Shown in pieces: positions 21,343-33,123 of a stretch of DNA of 64,000 nt. Source of the stretch: Haematobia irritans (lineage: Eukaryota > Arthropoda > Insecta > Diptera > Muscidae). Every line of letters begins with the position of its first letter. Positions within the stretch are counted from its first letter, which is position 1. The notes beneath the pieces were generated by a model that was not told the DNA's origin, did not search any database, and saw only the letters and a program-made list of their open reading frames with translations. The position numbers and the translations under genes were made by a program. Location: positions 93,474,852 to 93,538,851 of the forward strand of contig NC_134401.1 in NCBI RefSeq assembly GCF_050003625.1. Direction: 5' to 3'.

Positions 21343-23248
21343 TTTTTATACCCTCCATCATAGGATGGGGGTATATTAACTTTGTCATTCCGTTTGTAAC
21401 ACATCGAAATATTGCTCTAAGACCCCATAAAGTATATATATTCTGGGTCGTGGTGAAATTCTGAGTCGATCCAAGCATGTCCGTCCGTCCGTCCGTCCGT
21501 CTGTTGAAATCACGCTAACTTCCGAACGAAACAAGCTATCGGCTTGAAACTTGGCACAAGTAGTTGTTATCGATGTAGGTCGGATGGTATTGAAAATGGG
21601 CCATATCGGTCCACTTTTACGTATAGCCCCCATATAAAGGGACCCTCAGATTTGGCTTGTGGAGCCTCTAACAGAAGCATATTTCATCCGATCCGGCTGA
21701 AATTTGGTATATGGTGTTGGTATATGGTCTCTAACAACCATGCAAAAATTGGTCCACATCGGTACATAATTATATATAGTCCCCATATAAACCGATCCCC
21801 AGATTTGGCTTGCGGAGCCTCAAAGAGATGCAAATTTCATCCGATCCGGCGGAAATTTGGTACATGGTGTTGGTATATGGTCTCTAACAACCATGCAAAA
21901 ATTGGTCCATATCGGTCCATAATTATATATAGCCCCCATATAAACCGATCCCCAGATTTGGCTTGTGGAGCCTCTAAGAGAAGCATATTTCATCCGATCC
22001 GGCTGAAATTTGGTACATGGTGTTGGTATATGGTCTCTAACAATCATGCAAAAATTGATCCACATCGGTCCATAATTATATATAGCCCCCATATAAACCG
22101 ATCCCCAGATTTGGCTTGCGCAGCCTCAAAGAGAAGCAAATTTCTTCCGATCCAGCTGAAATTTGGTACATGATGTTGGTATATGGTCTCTAACAACCGT
22201 GCAAAAATTGGTCCACATCGGTCCATAATTATATATAGCGCCCATATAAACCGATCCCCAGAGTTGGGTTGCGGAGCCTCAAAGAGAAGCAAATTTCATC
22301 CGATCCAACTGAAATTTGGTACATGACATTGGTATATGGTCTCTAACAACCATGCAAAAATTGGTCCACATCGGTTCATAATTATATATAGCCCCCATAT
22401 AAACCGATCCCCAGATTTGGCTTGCGAAGTCTCCAAGAGAAGCAAATTTCATCCAATCCGGTTGTAATTTGGAACATGGTGTTAGTATATGATCTTTAAC
22501 AAACGTGCCAGAATTGGTCCATATCGGTCCATAATTATATATAGCCCCCATATAAAACATTATCCAGATGTGACCTACGGAGCCTCTTGGAGGAGCAAAA
22601 TTCATCCGATCCGGTTCAAATTAGGAACGTGGTGTTAGTATATGGTCGCTAACAACCATACCAAAATTGGTCCAATCACACAAAAATTGGTCTATATCGG
22701 TTCATAATAAAATTTTCATCATTGTCAATATTTTATTTCTATAGAAAATTTTGTTCAAATTTTATTCGGTTCATAATCATGGTTGCCACTCGAGCCAAAA
22801 ATAATCTACCAAGATTTTTTTTCTATAGAAAATTTTGTTAAAATTTTATTTCTGTAGAAATTTTTGTCAAAATTTTCTTTCTATAGAAAATTTTGTCAAA
22901 ATTTTTATTATTACAGAAAATTTTGTGAAAATTTTATTTCTATAGAAAATTTTGTTAAAATTTTATTTCTGTACAAAATTTTGTCAAAATTTTATGTCTA
23001 CTTTGTCAAACTGAATTATATACGTATTGGATCGATCTTTTTTGATTTAATATATACCACGTATGGACTTACATACAATTTAGAAGATGGTGTTAGGAGG
23101 TTTTAAGATACCTTGCCATCGGCAAGCGTTACCGCAACTTAAGTAATTCAATTCTGGATGGCAGTGTTTAGAAGAAGTTTCTACGCAATCCATGATGGAG
23201 GGTACATAAGCTTCGGCCTGGCCGAACTTACGGCCGTATATACTTGTT
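21343..23248 (-). mobile_element. FAM1 element, copy E, complete
   Basis: This is the longest complete FAM1 in the window. It has the start hairpin at 21349, (GTCY)n at 21477-21502, modules at 21640-22640, and a 29-bp array at 22730-23000 entered via CATGGTTGCCACTCGAGCC. The tail ends in TTCGGCCTGGCCGAA and ACTTGTT. It abuts copy D head to tail. The 209-codon plus-strand frame and the 82- to 108-codon minus-strand frames are module translations. Confidence 0.8.
21731..22495. repeat. 153-bp tandem modules inside FAM1 copy E
   Basis: The marker CTAACAA recurs at 21731, 21884, 22037, 22190 and 22343, exactly 153 bp apart each time. A unit holds CTGAAATTTGGTACATGG, a TCCATAATTATATATAGC step and CCGATCCCCAGATTTGGC. 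Because 153 is 51 x 3, open frames pass through the array on both strands. These explain the repeated peptide with GPHRSIIIYSP. Confidence 0.88.
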
Positions 23249-23372
23249 AATAATTGACTTAATTAACTTAATGTTTCTAGCTTGATTAAAAAGCTGATTT
23301 ATTAATTGAACAATTTTTCAACTTCAATCAACTTTTTGATTTGAAATATTTTGGTGATATTTTTTTCTGTGT
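23249..23372. mobile_element. MITE Q fragment
   Basis: It carries TTTTGGTGATATTTTTTTCTGTGT, the right end of MITE Q, directly after FAM1 copy E. The left half is not found on the other side of the element pile. Confidence 0.5.
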
Positions 23373-23773
23373 ATAATATATCATAATACCTCTAGATTTC
23401 CAGTTTCAAGCAAATTGGGATTTCTAGAAACCTAAAAATTTAAATCAGAAGCCTTGTTTATACATGGACCGATACACACCATATTCGGCGCAACAATTTT
23501 CGGACTTAAAATACCGCTAGAGCTTGAGTTTGAAACAAATTGGCTAAAATGTGCTATTTGTAGAAGGCCAAGAAGTCAAGTTGGGACTATACCACAACCT
23601 CGGTGGATAGACACAATATTCGGCACACCTGTTTGTGGGCCTAAAATATCTCTGGCTTTTGTATTGCTGTCCTGTAAGACGCGTTGTGAAGCGAAAATGC
23701 TTTTGTTATGGGAATTGTGACTGTAGGATTTTAACGATTTTGTGGTCATTTTTATACCCTCCACCATAGGATG
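23373..23773 (+). mobile_element. FAM3 module fragments and an adjoining FAM start
   Basis: Modules of FAM3 type (AGATTTCCAGTTTCAAGC, TGGACCGATACACACC) run to about 23690. From 23750 TATACCCTCCACCATAGG opens a new element that is cut at once by the MITE at 23774. The 88-codon frame at 23454-23720 is a module translation. Confidence 0.5.
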
Positions 23774-24357
23774 CACTGAAAAAAATATTTAAATTTTATT
23801 AAAGACTACGAAACCTAAATTTTAGGATGCACAATTTATAGAATATTGAGTACCCATTTCTTTAAAATAATTAAATTTTAATTAAAATGAAGTTTATAAT
23901 TTTTGCTTCAACATTTTTTATTAAATTTAGCATACAGACTAAGGCAAATTTTCCTTAGAGTAAGGAAACACATTTTTAATTTAAAGTAAATATATTGAAT
24001 CTTTCGATTTAATATAGAAACGCTGAGGATTTAGTATCTTTGGTTTAAAGTTTGTTTTGGAATTAAGAAAACATTTTTTACTTTGTAGTATCCGTTAAAA
24101 TTTGGATTTTTAAAGTGACATTTGTTATGTTTCTACGTGAATATACATTTTTTTTGATATACCGCAAAAGAACAATGAAAATTCGATAAATGAGATCTGT
24201 ATCCAAATTTGAATTTTATTGATTCTATATTTAAAGCCAGATAGGCCACTAAAAATGTCTTCATGTTAAAGAAGTCGCAGTTTTTGGCTCGGAATAAATA
24301 CCAACATCCTTAAGCAAGGTCAACATGTTTGGATTCAAGTAAACTTTTTTTTGAGTG
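23774..24357. mobile_element. MITE R with CACTGAAAAAA ends
   Basis: It runs from CACTGAAAAAAATATTT to CTTTTTTTTGAGTG. It interrupts a FAM element after ACCATAGGATG; the host resumes at about 24358 with GAGGTATACTACC. An interior GGCTCGGAATAAATACCAAC block is shared with a second copy spread over 26727-30490. It is AT-rich and non-coding. Confidence 0.6.
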
Positions 24358-26725
24358 TGAGAGGTATACTACCTTTGTCATTCCGTTTATAACATATCGA
24401 AATATTCATCTCAGACCCCATAAAGTATATATATTCTGAGACGCTCTATCGATGTCCGTCCGCTCAGCCGTCTGTCGACATGAAACTTAGTACAAGTAGC
24501 TGCTATTGATGTAGGTCAGATGGTAATGCCAATTGGCCATATCGGACAAGATATGAATTACGGAGCCTCTTGGAAGAGTAAATCGCATCCGATCATGTTT
24601 CATGTATAGCGATGGGGTAGAATAAGTTTGTCATACCATTTGTAACGCATCGAAATATCGATTTCCGATTATATAAGGTATATTCTTGATCAGGGAGAAA
24701 TTCTAAGGCGTATGTCCATCTGAAAGTTGCCGCAGATTAGTTTTTTTTCTGCACGCAGGTCAGAAGCTCTAGACCCCTTAATTTTTATTCGATTTGCCTG
24801 AAATTGGAAATTTAGAGGTATTTTAGGTTTGCACATAAGAATGCCAATTATGACTTGAATCTGTCCATGTCACGATATAGCCCCCATATATACCGACCTT
24901 CCGATTTGATTTCTGGTCTTGTAGACACCGTAGTTTTTATCCGATTTACCTGAAATTGGAAATCTAACTGTATATAATCATGGTGCGGTATTTAGAACAA
25001 TATGAGTAAATGTTCCTTATTTGAATAATTTTTTGCTAACTTTAATGATGTGAACTAAAAATAAGAAAAAAAGTTGTATACAAATATAGTACACAATTTT
25101 ACTAAAAAATTAAATAGTTCATATTTTCCTAAAATGGCAGAATTTTGCTAAAATTGAGTTCATAAGTCTCTCAAGTGAATAAATTTTACTAAAATTGTAA
25201 GTGTCTTGAACTTCGTACAGCGCTAAAGACATTTTAACAATTTTTAAATCCAATTTTTTCTTTCAACATATGAAATTTTCTTAAATTACAGAAACAAATT
25301 AATTATTTATAATAATTTTTCTTCAATTTGACAAAAAGTATTAACTTATTTGTAACATGTTGCAATAAGAAAACTATTTTAGTTAAAATTTTCTAAAATA
25401 AACCTACATTTTCTTCCACGGTGGGATCACTTTTTTTTGGGTGCATGTTTTGGTATAGGTATATGTTTGCTTGTGAGAGTATCGATCATCAAATCTACCT
25501 GAAATTCTATATATTTTCAAGTAATCCGCTGCGACGAAGAGTTTTCAAAGGTAACTATTATATAACTATTGTATTTGATACATGGTGGTAGGTATTTAAG
25601 ATTCGACCCGGCCAACTTAACGCCGTATATAAAATTATTAAAGTCAAGGAAATTTTCTCAAAACGTAATAATTTCATGAACTAAAATAGTCTTCAATAAT
25701 GAAGCAATCGTGCTGAAATTGTCCACAAACTCTTCTTTTGTCTGCAGGCAAGTTCGAAGATGGGCTATATCGGTCCATGTTTTGATATAGTTCCCTATAT
25801 ATACCGACCTGCCGATTTGGGGTCTTGGGCTTATAGAAACCGTAGTTTTTATTCAATCCGCCTGAAATTGGAAACCTAGAGGTATTTCAGGACCATCAAG
25901 AGGTGTGTCAAAAATGGTGAGTATCGGGCCATGGTTTGGTATAGCCCCCATATAGACCGATCTCCCGATTTTACTTCTTGGGCTTATAGAAGCCGTAGTT
26001 TTTGTCCGATTTGCCCGAAATTGGAAATCCAGAGGTACTTTACGACCATAAAAAGGTGTGCTAAAAATGGTGATTATCGGTCCATGTTTTGGTATAGCCC
26101 CCATATAGACCGATCTCCCGGTTTCACTTCTTGGGCTCCTAGAATTCGTAGTTTTTATCTAATTTGCCTGAAATTGGAAATCTGGAGGTATTGTGGAACC
26201 ATAAAGAGGCGCGCCGAAAATGCTGAGTATCGGTCAATGTTTTAGTAAGATCGATTACCCGATTTTACTTTTTGGGCTTGTGGAAACCGTAGTGTTTATC
26301 CGATTTGCCTGAAAATGTAAATCGGATTGTGTAATCGGATTTAGTTTTCATCGGTCCATTTGGGAAGGCCTCCATATGGACCGATTTCGCTTCTTGAGGG
26401 TATAGAAGGCACCCTGATTATGAAAATTGCTTGAAACTCAATACAAAATTTCCAGATTTTACTTCTCGTAGTCATTTAAATAATTGTGATGAAAATTCAC
26501 AGATTTTAGATTTCAAATCAAGACGTTATTTCATCATTTCCTTGTACACTTACAAGATATGTTAATAATTCTTCTAAAACTCAAACAAACATGGTTCTTA
26601 TAAATCCAGAATATGATATAGTCTTCATAGGTAAAATCTTTAATTTTCGGCAAGGAAACTAGTTAAACTGCTCTGCTTGGGAAAATGTCTGCCATCAAAC
26701 CCCCCTGAAATTTCAAAGGAAACTA
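24358..26725 (-). mobile_element. Composite of worn FAM1/FAM3 fragments
   Basis: A FAM1-type start with core and GTCCGTCCG lies at 24360-24600. FAM3-type segments lie at 24600-24990, 25440-25640 (ending CGACCCGGCCAACTTAACGCC) and 25683-26725 (CTTCAATAATGAAGCAATCG, then CATATAGACCGATCTCCCG modules). An AT-rich insert of unknown family occupies about 25000-25440. No intact element remains. The open frames at 25674-26245 are module translations. Confidence 0.55.
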
Positions 26726-26912
26726 CACTGAAAAAAATATTGTCGTCAGCTCAAAGATTTCATGTCTTTAAAATACGAATTCAAATTTTGCTTAGCATAG
26801 AAGACGCATTTCTTTAATATAAAGTTTTTTCCTTGTCTAAAAGTCAATGAAGTCGTATTGTCCTTATAATTAAGTGATATCACTTAAAAATGGATATCAT
26901 AACATGAAAAAA

Positions 26913-27172
26913 ACAAGTGAGTAAAGTAGAAAGTCGGGCGGGGCCGACTATGTCATACCCTAAACCACCCCTACTGAATAAGTAAACATTGTTTGTGGGG
27001 TATCAATGGTACAGGTTTGGGGAAAACCCGCATTTCCATATTTAAGAACATTAATGGATACATGGTTGTGGGAGTTTTATCACAATCTGAGCAGAAATGT
27101 CTGATATTAGGAGCTATAGTTGATTCTGAACCTACAGTTTTAGTATGCCACTAATATTGAGTCCATTATTAA
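26913..27172 (+). mobile_element. FAM2 element, copy C1 (left end only)
   Basis: ACAAGTGAGTAAAGTAGAAAG, then the hairpin GTCGGGCGGGGCCGAC and TCATACCCTAAACCACCC. It stops at 27172, where an independent FAM2 left end starts. The pair is head to tail. Confidence 0.68.
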
Positions 27173-27379
27173 ACAAGTAAGTAAAGTAGAATGTCGGGCG
27201 GGCCGACTATATCATACCCTAAACCACCCTTACTGAATTAGTAATCATAAGCATTTGTGGGGTAACATTGATATAGGTCTGGGAGATAAACCGCAGTTGC
27301 ATATTTAATAAAATTAAGGGGTACATATTTATGGGTGCTTTGTCTCAATCTGACTATAGCTCATAGTCAGTGTAGCCAG

Positions 27380-28188
27380 GAAAATGGTTCGGTTTACCCT
27401 ACAAGGACAAAAAAAGTTCCTTACTTTCCCATACTTTCCCATACATTCCCAAACAATTTTCCCTACAATATTTTCGTTAAATTTAAACAAATTTTACCAA
27501 ACAAAAATGGTTCTAAGTACTTTATTATCTTAAAACATGAATATGCAACGTATATAACTTAGAATATAAATTTGTCTTAAAACCACGGTTGCCACAGTTG
27601 GTAGAATTCTACCCAAAATAGTATTTTTTTGTTTTTTTTTTTTTGTTAGATCTCTATAGAAATAAAATTTTGGAAAAAGTTTCTATAAACAAATTTTTAT
27701 GACAAATTTTTCTATAGAAATAAAATTTTGACAATAAATTCTATAGAAATAAAATTTTGAGAAAAAATTCCATAGAAATAAAATGTTGAGAAAATTTTTT
27801 ATAGAAATTATATTTTGAAAAAAATTTGTATAGAAATACAATTTTGACAAAATTTTCTATAGAAAAAAAATGTTGACAAAATTTTCTACAGGAATAAAGT
27901 TTTGACAAAAATTTCTATAGAAATATTTGTTTGGTAGATTTGTGGTAATTTGTGGTAATCTTTAAATTTTGTTAGATTTTTTTTTGGCACCAGTGGTAAA
28001 TGTTGTTAAAGACCAAGCCTTTCCGGCTTCTATTTTTCTCCTCCAGAGCCACCAAAATGTAAAAATTATTACAAATTGTGTTCAGTGAAAATGTCCCCAC
28101 ATTGTGGTCCAACGTGCCTACAAGGCCCTAAATATTAGAAAAACTCTATATATAGGGAATTTCCCCTACTTCTAGCAACACTGGCTGT
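27380..28188. mobile_element. Candidate CAGTGT-ended element inside FAM2 C2
   Basis: The ends read CAGTGTAGCCAGG on the left and GCAACACTG on the right, a CAGTGT-type start as in hAT elements. No clear 8-bp duplication is seen, so the class is uncertain. It contains the 29-bp-repeat element below. The 75-codon frame at 27335-27562 shows no motif. Confidence 0.35.
27584..28015. mobile_element. Short CACGGTTGCCAC-family element with about 9 repeats
   Basis: The left end is CACGGTTGCCACAGTTGG with TAGAATTCTACC, identical in layout to the 37010 copy. About nine 29-bp units run from 27655 to 27930. The right end (TTTTTTTGGCACCAGTGG) is worn. It is a small-array version of the large element. Confidence 0.65.
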
Positions 28189-29325
28189 AGATGCTATTGC
28201 ACCTACGGAGTTAGTATGCCACTAGTATTGAGCCCATTATTAAAAAAGAGAAAATCGTTCAATTAGTGTGGGTAATAAATCACAATTTGTAAAAGCGAGC
28301 AATATTCTTATGTAAGAGCTACAAGTATATATAAATTCGATCGGCCAGTACATCAACATTTGAAATTTGAGTAACATTGGTTAATAAATAAGAGTACTAT
28401 GGCCAAATTTGGGAAAATCGAGCGATGCATATATATGGAAGCTATATGTAAATCAGAACCAATTTGCATAATATTTTGCGGGTTTGATTAATACCACAAA
28501 AGGTTACCTTGTGCCAGATTTGAGTAAGATCAGTTAAGAAATGAGGCCTGTATGGTCAACCATAAGGTTATTAGGGGCGAATTTTTCAAAATCGGGCGAT
28601 ACATATATGGGAGCTATATCTACATCTGAACCGATTTCGATGAAATTTTGCACATACCGTTAGTACTATAGAGGACGGGATATAGCCAACTTTGAGTAAG
28701 ATCGGTTAATAAATAAGGGTCTATGACCAAATTCGGGAAAAACTTGATATACATATATATGGGAGCTATATCTAAATTTGATCCGATTTCTTCCAAATTC
28801 AATAGCGTTCGTCCTTGTGCTCAAAAAACTCCTTGTACCAAATTTCATCAAAATCGGTTAATAATTGCGACCGGAATCCTGTGAACAACAAATACATGGA
28901 CAGACGGACGGACACCAAGCGCTAGATCGACTCAGGAGGTGATTCTGAGTCGATCGGTATATATTTTATGGGGTCTAAAATCAATATTTCTGGTAGGCAC
29001 ATTTTTTGGTAGATCAAACTTATTATACCCTAACCACTATGTGGTTTAGGGTATAATAAAAATGTTTGCGCTAAGGTCAACTTGACTTTAATAATTCAAA
29101 AAATTCTTTAAAATTAATAAAATTGTCTTTAAATTTGTTGTCTTTTTGCATCTTGACTACAGAGCAAAAAATCGTTCAAATATAGGACATGTTTTTCAAC
29201 ACTTGATTTTAAAGACGTTTTTTACTTGAAACATAGCATAAATTCTACTGGAAGTCGAGTCTGAATTTGGAAAATAAAGTTGTCATTAACTAGTTTTTAA
29301 AGGACTTTGATAGCATGTGAAGAAA

Positions 29326-30315
29326 ACAAGTATATACAGCACTAAGTTCTTAAATACCTACCACCATGAACCAAATATTAGGGATTCCTTTGAAATTTTA
29401 GGAGGGCTTGAGGACACTTCCCGAAGATAAATTTAAAGACTTCACCTATGAGGACTATATCAGATTCTGGATTTATAAGAACCATTTTTGTTTGAGTTTT
29501 AGAGGAATCATTAACATCTCTTGTAAGTGTGCAAGAAAATTATAAAATAACGTCTTGATTTGAAAGCTTAAATCTGTAGATGTAAAATCTGGAAATTTTA
29601 CATTGAATTTCAAGCAATTTTTTGATCAGTGCGCCTTTTACACCCTCAAGAAGTGAAGTCGGTCTATATGGAGGCATTACCAAATGGACCGATAAAAACT
29701 TAATCCGATACACGTTTTTGTGAGCCTAAAATACCAGAATAATTACAATTTCAGGCAAATCAGATAAAAACTACGGTTTCTAGAAACCCAAGGAGTTAAA
29801 TCGGGAGATCGTTCACGATCACAATTTTTGGCACATGTATTTGTGGTCCTACAATACCTCTAGATTTCCAATTTCAGGTAAATTGAATAAAACCTGCGGT
29901 TTCTATAAGCCCAAGAAGTAAAATCGGGAGATCGGTCTATATGGGGGCTATACCAAAACATGGACCGATACTCACCATTTTTGGCACATCTCTTTATGGT
30001 CATAAAATACCTCTAGATATCAAATTTCAGGCAAATTGGATAAAAACTACGATTTCCATAAGCCCAAGACCACAAATCGGGAACCATCTTCGAACTTGAC
30101 CTGTCTGCAAACAAAAGACGAGTTTGTGCAAAAATTCAGCACGATTGCTTCATTATTGTAGACTGCAGCGTGATTACAGCAGACAGACAGACAGACAGAC
30201 GGACATCGTTATATCGTCTTAGAATTTCTCCCTTTATATAGTCGGAAATCGATATTTCGATGTGTTACAAACGGAATGACAAACTTATTATACCATTGGT
30301 GGTGGTGGGTATAAA
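29326..30315 (+). mobile_element. FAM3 element, copy C, nearly full length
   Basis: ACAAGTATATACAGCACTAAG opens it; the GC hairpin is deleted. Then come TACCTACCACCATGAACC, four modules, GACAGACAGACAGACAGACG (30180-30200) and the ATATCGTCTTAGAATTTCTC core. It ends in GGTGGTGGTGGGTATAAAAA. It is the mirror of FAM3 copy A and shows the full order of parts. Confidence 0.72.
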
Positions 30316-30490
30316 AAGCTGAAAAAAAAACGAAATTTGCTTCCTAGAAAAAGTACACAAAACCCAAATTTAAAAGAGAATTGTGTCTTAAAAGTATCCT
30401 TACATGTATTCTCCGCTTCTTTAGCTCGGAATAATTACCAATTTTTTTAAAGTAGAGACAAAATCTTTGGAATTATGATTCAGCCGAATA

Positions 30491-31397
30491 TTCCTATTAG
30501 TAATGGCTTGGTATCCACTTGTCATATGTCTGAGAATAAAATTGCATCTACCGAAATACGGATTGTTTCAAAATAATACATCTTTTGGGAAAAGGGATAT
30601 AGTAAAGATATCATTCCTCTTCTATTGGAGAGAGCACAGACTAAGACTCAGTTATCCTATAATCAAATCAGGAATTCATCAATAATAAGCACATTTTATA
30701 TCCTTTCATTATAAATATGAACTAATACAGATTTTACCATTTGAAACTCAAACCTCAGATCATTTTTAAACAATTGTCATGTCTTGCTACTGGAAAGCAG
30801 TAAAATTCATTACAACACTTAAAAAGTTAAGTACTCCATTTAAATCAATCTAGAGCAAGGGAGAAATGTGGAATGGATTTGGATGGTGGCAGGGCTTTTG
30901 GTTATTGGTTTGAAGTGACAAATCCTCCCATTCGCACATCGCACTCAGCCTTTTTGCAGACAAATCAACTATGGCAAGAGCTCTTCTCTATGATGGGCTG
31001 ATGATGCTGCTATGCCATTTGCAGTATTGTGAGTGCTGGTATAGGAACAGCTATAACGACACAACGACGGAAGGAAACATAAAATCTGTTCCATTAATCA
31101 CACAAAGAACGTAAATGCAACAGGATACAGGAATCCTCATATTTTTTTCATACAACTCACAGCACACAGGCACACACAAAGTGAGCATGGGATATAGTGA
31201 GAGCTTTTCAACAACAACAGACAGGACGATGGTGAATATACAAAAAAATGTTTGCTGTGAAGCAAGAAGGATGGACAACAACATGTCACAGGATGGTCTG
31301 TTCTTGTGCAAAATATTCGTTCGTTTTGCTTTATTTTGTGAATGTATCGGAGCTCAGTGTACAGTGGGTTCAAAAAGATTATGTTTCCTACACTAAA
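30491..31397. other. Unique sequence, no gene recognised
   Basis: Non-repetitive, of less extreme base composition than its neighbours. Overlapping 60- to 93-codon frames on both strands (30503-30685, 31051-31478) have no recognisable motif and conflict with each other. It could hold a non-coding regulatory segment. Confidence 0.35.
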
Positions 31398-32024
31398 ACA
31401 AGTAAGGAAAGTCTAAAGTCGGGCGGGGCCGACTATAACTATTATACCCTTCACCACTATGTATATCAATATTTTTGATGCCATCTTAGTACCTTCAAAT
31501 TTGTTACGAACTATATAAAGGTTTATATTCCCATATACAAATATTTAAATATGAACCGATTTGGACAAAATTTTTTAAACTTTCACAAAATGTCTAGACT
31601 GAAAATTTAAATTGATTGATGACCGCGACGGACAACAATGTTAGTACAAAATAATTATTGGAAATATTTAAATTGCATAAAATTTCGCAAATCTGCATTT
31701 ATGATTTATTGGTCGATATATACTAATTAGAGTATAGGTAAATTTGAATAATTTTTGCGAGTTTTCGACTTAACAGTGACGATTTTACAAGGAACATGTG
31801 GGTATTTTGGCCATTCTTTGCTAAAACCGGAAGAACATATATGTAGGGGCTTTGTCTAATTCTGAGCCGACTTTGATAAAATTTGGCACACAATGCTGAA
31901 ATTTTAATTGAACTCTCAGTGCAAAACTTCAACATTTTCGAAATGAAACTTTGGCCTCCGTGGTCATATAAATCTAAATCGGGCGAAAGATGTATATGGC
32001 AGTTATATCCAAACCTGAAGGGTG

Positions 32025-32320
32025 CCATCGTGGTGCGTGGGAGCCATTGCACAATGAATGGTTAGCATGCCCGCTTCGATTCCTGCTGCGACCGAACACC
32101 AAAAAGTTTTTCAGCGGTGGATTATCCCACCTCAGTAATGCCGGTTTCAAAGCTTCTCTAATTGGTTTCACTACCATGTGGAACGCCGTTCGGACTCGTC
32201 ATTGAGTTAAACATGGAATCGGGCAGCACTCAGGGATAAGAGAGAAGTTCACCAATGTGGTATCACAATGGACTGAATAGTTTAAGTGAGCCTGATACAT
32301 CGTGCTGCCACCTAACCTGA
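32025..32320 (+). mobile_element. SINE-1, rearranged head, first of a tandem pair
   Basis: The head is scrambled (GTGCCATCGTGGTGCGTGGG, then a second GCACAATGAATGGTTAGC) and box B is shortened to TTCGATTCC. The body is normal and ends TGCCACCTAACCTGA, directly followed by a complete SINE-1. The 71-codon frame here is a SINE translation. Confidence 0.75.
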
Positions 32321-32675
32321 GAGCCACCGTGGTGCAATGGTTAGCATGCCCGCCTTGCATACACAAGGTCGTGGGTTCGATTCCTGCTACGACCGAACAC
32401 CAAAAAGTTTTTCAGCGGTGGATTATCCCACCTCAGTAATGCTGGTGACATTTCTGAGGGTTTCAACGCTTCTCTAAGTGGTTTCACTGGAATGTGGAAC
32501 GCCGTTCGGACTCGGCTATAAAAAGGAGGTCCCTTGTCATTGAGCTTAACATGGAATCGGGCAGCACTCAGTGATAAGAGAGAAGTTCACCACTGTGGTA
32601 TCACAACGGACTGAATAGTCTAAGTGAGTCTGATACATCGGGCTGCCACATAACCTAACCTAACCTAATCTAAAT
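32321..32675 (+). mobile_element. SINE-1, full length, second of the pair
   Basis: GAGCCACCGTGGTGCAATGG begins the tRNA-like head. A 5-bp anticodon-like stem CCTTG/CAAGG encloses CATACA, and box B is GGGTTCGATTCC. The tail is (CCTAA)n, with ACCTAACCTAACCTAATC at the end. Host FAM2 sequence resumes at ATCTAAATCTGAACC; the left junction reads ATCCAAACCTGAA, a diverged target duplication for the pair as one unit. Confidence 0.85.
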
Positions 32676-33123
32676 CTGAACCGATTTTAACCAAATTTGG
32701 CATGTGTTGCAAGACTGTTAGTCCTACTCTCTGTGCAAAATTTTAAGTAAATCGGCTTGAAATTTTGACTTGTGGGGCCATATAAGTTCGTATCGGACGA
32801 AAGTTATATATGACAACTATATCTAAATCTGAACCAATTTCAACTAAATTTGGCATGCATAGTAAAAATGTTATTTCCATTTCCTGTGCACAATTTTAAG
32901 TAAATCGGAGGAAAATTTTGATCTACGGTGGTCATTTCTGTAAATCGGACGACAGATATATATATGGGAGCTATATCTAAATCTGAACCGATTCCAACAA
33001 AATTCGGTATGCATATTTATAATGTTAGTTCTACTCCTTGTGCAAAAATGTACCTAACTCGGGGTAAAACTTTGGCCTCTGGGGTCATAGGAGTTTAAAT
33101 AGGACGAAAGCTATATATGGGAG

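Larger units (their letters stand above)
27173..29059 (+). mobile_element. FAM2 element, copy C2, with an insert at about 27380-28190
   Basis: The left end is ACAAGTAAGTAAAGTAG with the GTCGGGCGGGCCGAC hairpin. Modules resume after the insert at about 28190 (GGGAGCTATATCT), then GACAGACGGACGGAC (28899-28914), the TATATTTTATGGGG core and the final hairpin TACCCTAACCAC/GTGGTTTAGGGTATA. The interior was split by a second element. The minus-strand frames at 28620-28851 are module translations. Confidence 0.72.
26727..30490. mobile_element. MITE R, second copy, split by three later insertions
   Basis: Pieces at 26727-26912 (starting ACACTGAAAAAAATATTG), 29060-29325 and 30316-30490 (with TAGCTCGGAATAATTACC) follow the order of MITE R. 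Two FAM2 elements and one FAM3 element separate them. The right terminus is not sharp. Confidence 0.45.

Noticed and set aside
21544..22605. Long open frames (up to 209 codons plus, 108 minus) as a repetitive protein gene
   Set aside because: They are translations of 153-bp transposon modules; similar frames appear on both strands and in every FAM1 copy, with no splice, promoter or conserved start.
31051..31478. Four overlapping frames on both strands in unique sequence
   Set aside because: They conflict with each other and lack motifs; the right part runs into FAM2 copy D.
32321..32400. Functional tRNA gene
   Set aside because: Boxes A and B are present but acceptor stems do not pair, and the sequence is the head of a repeated SINE.
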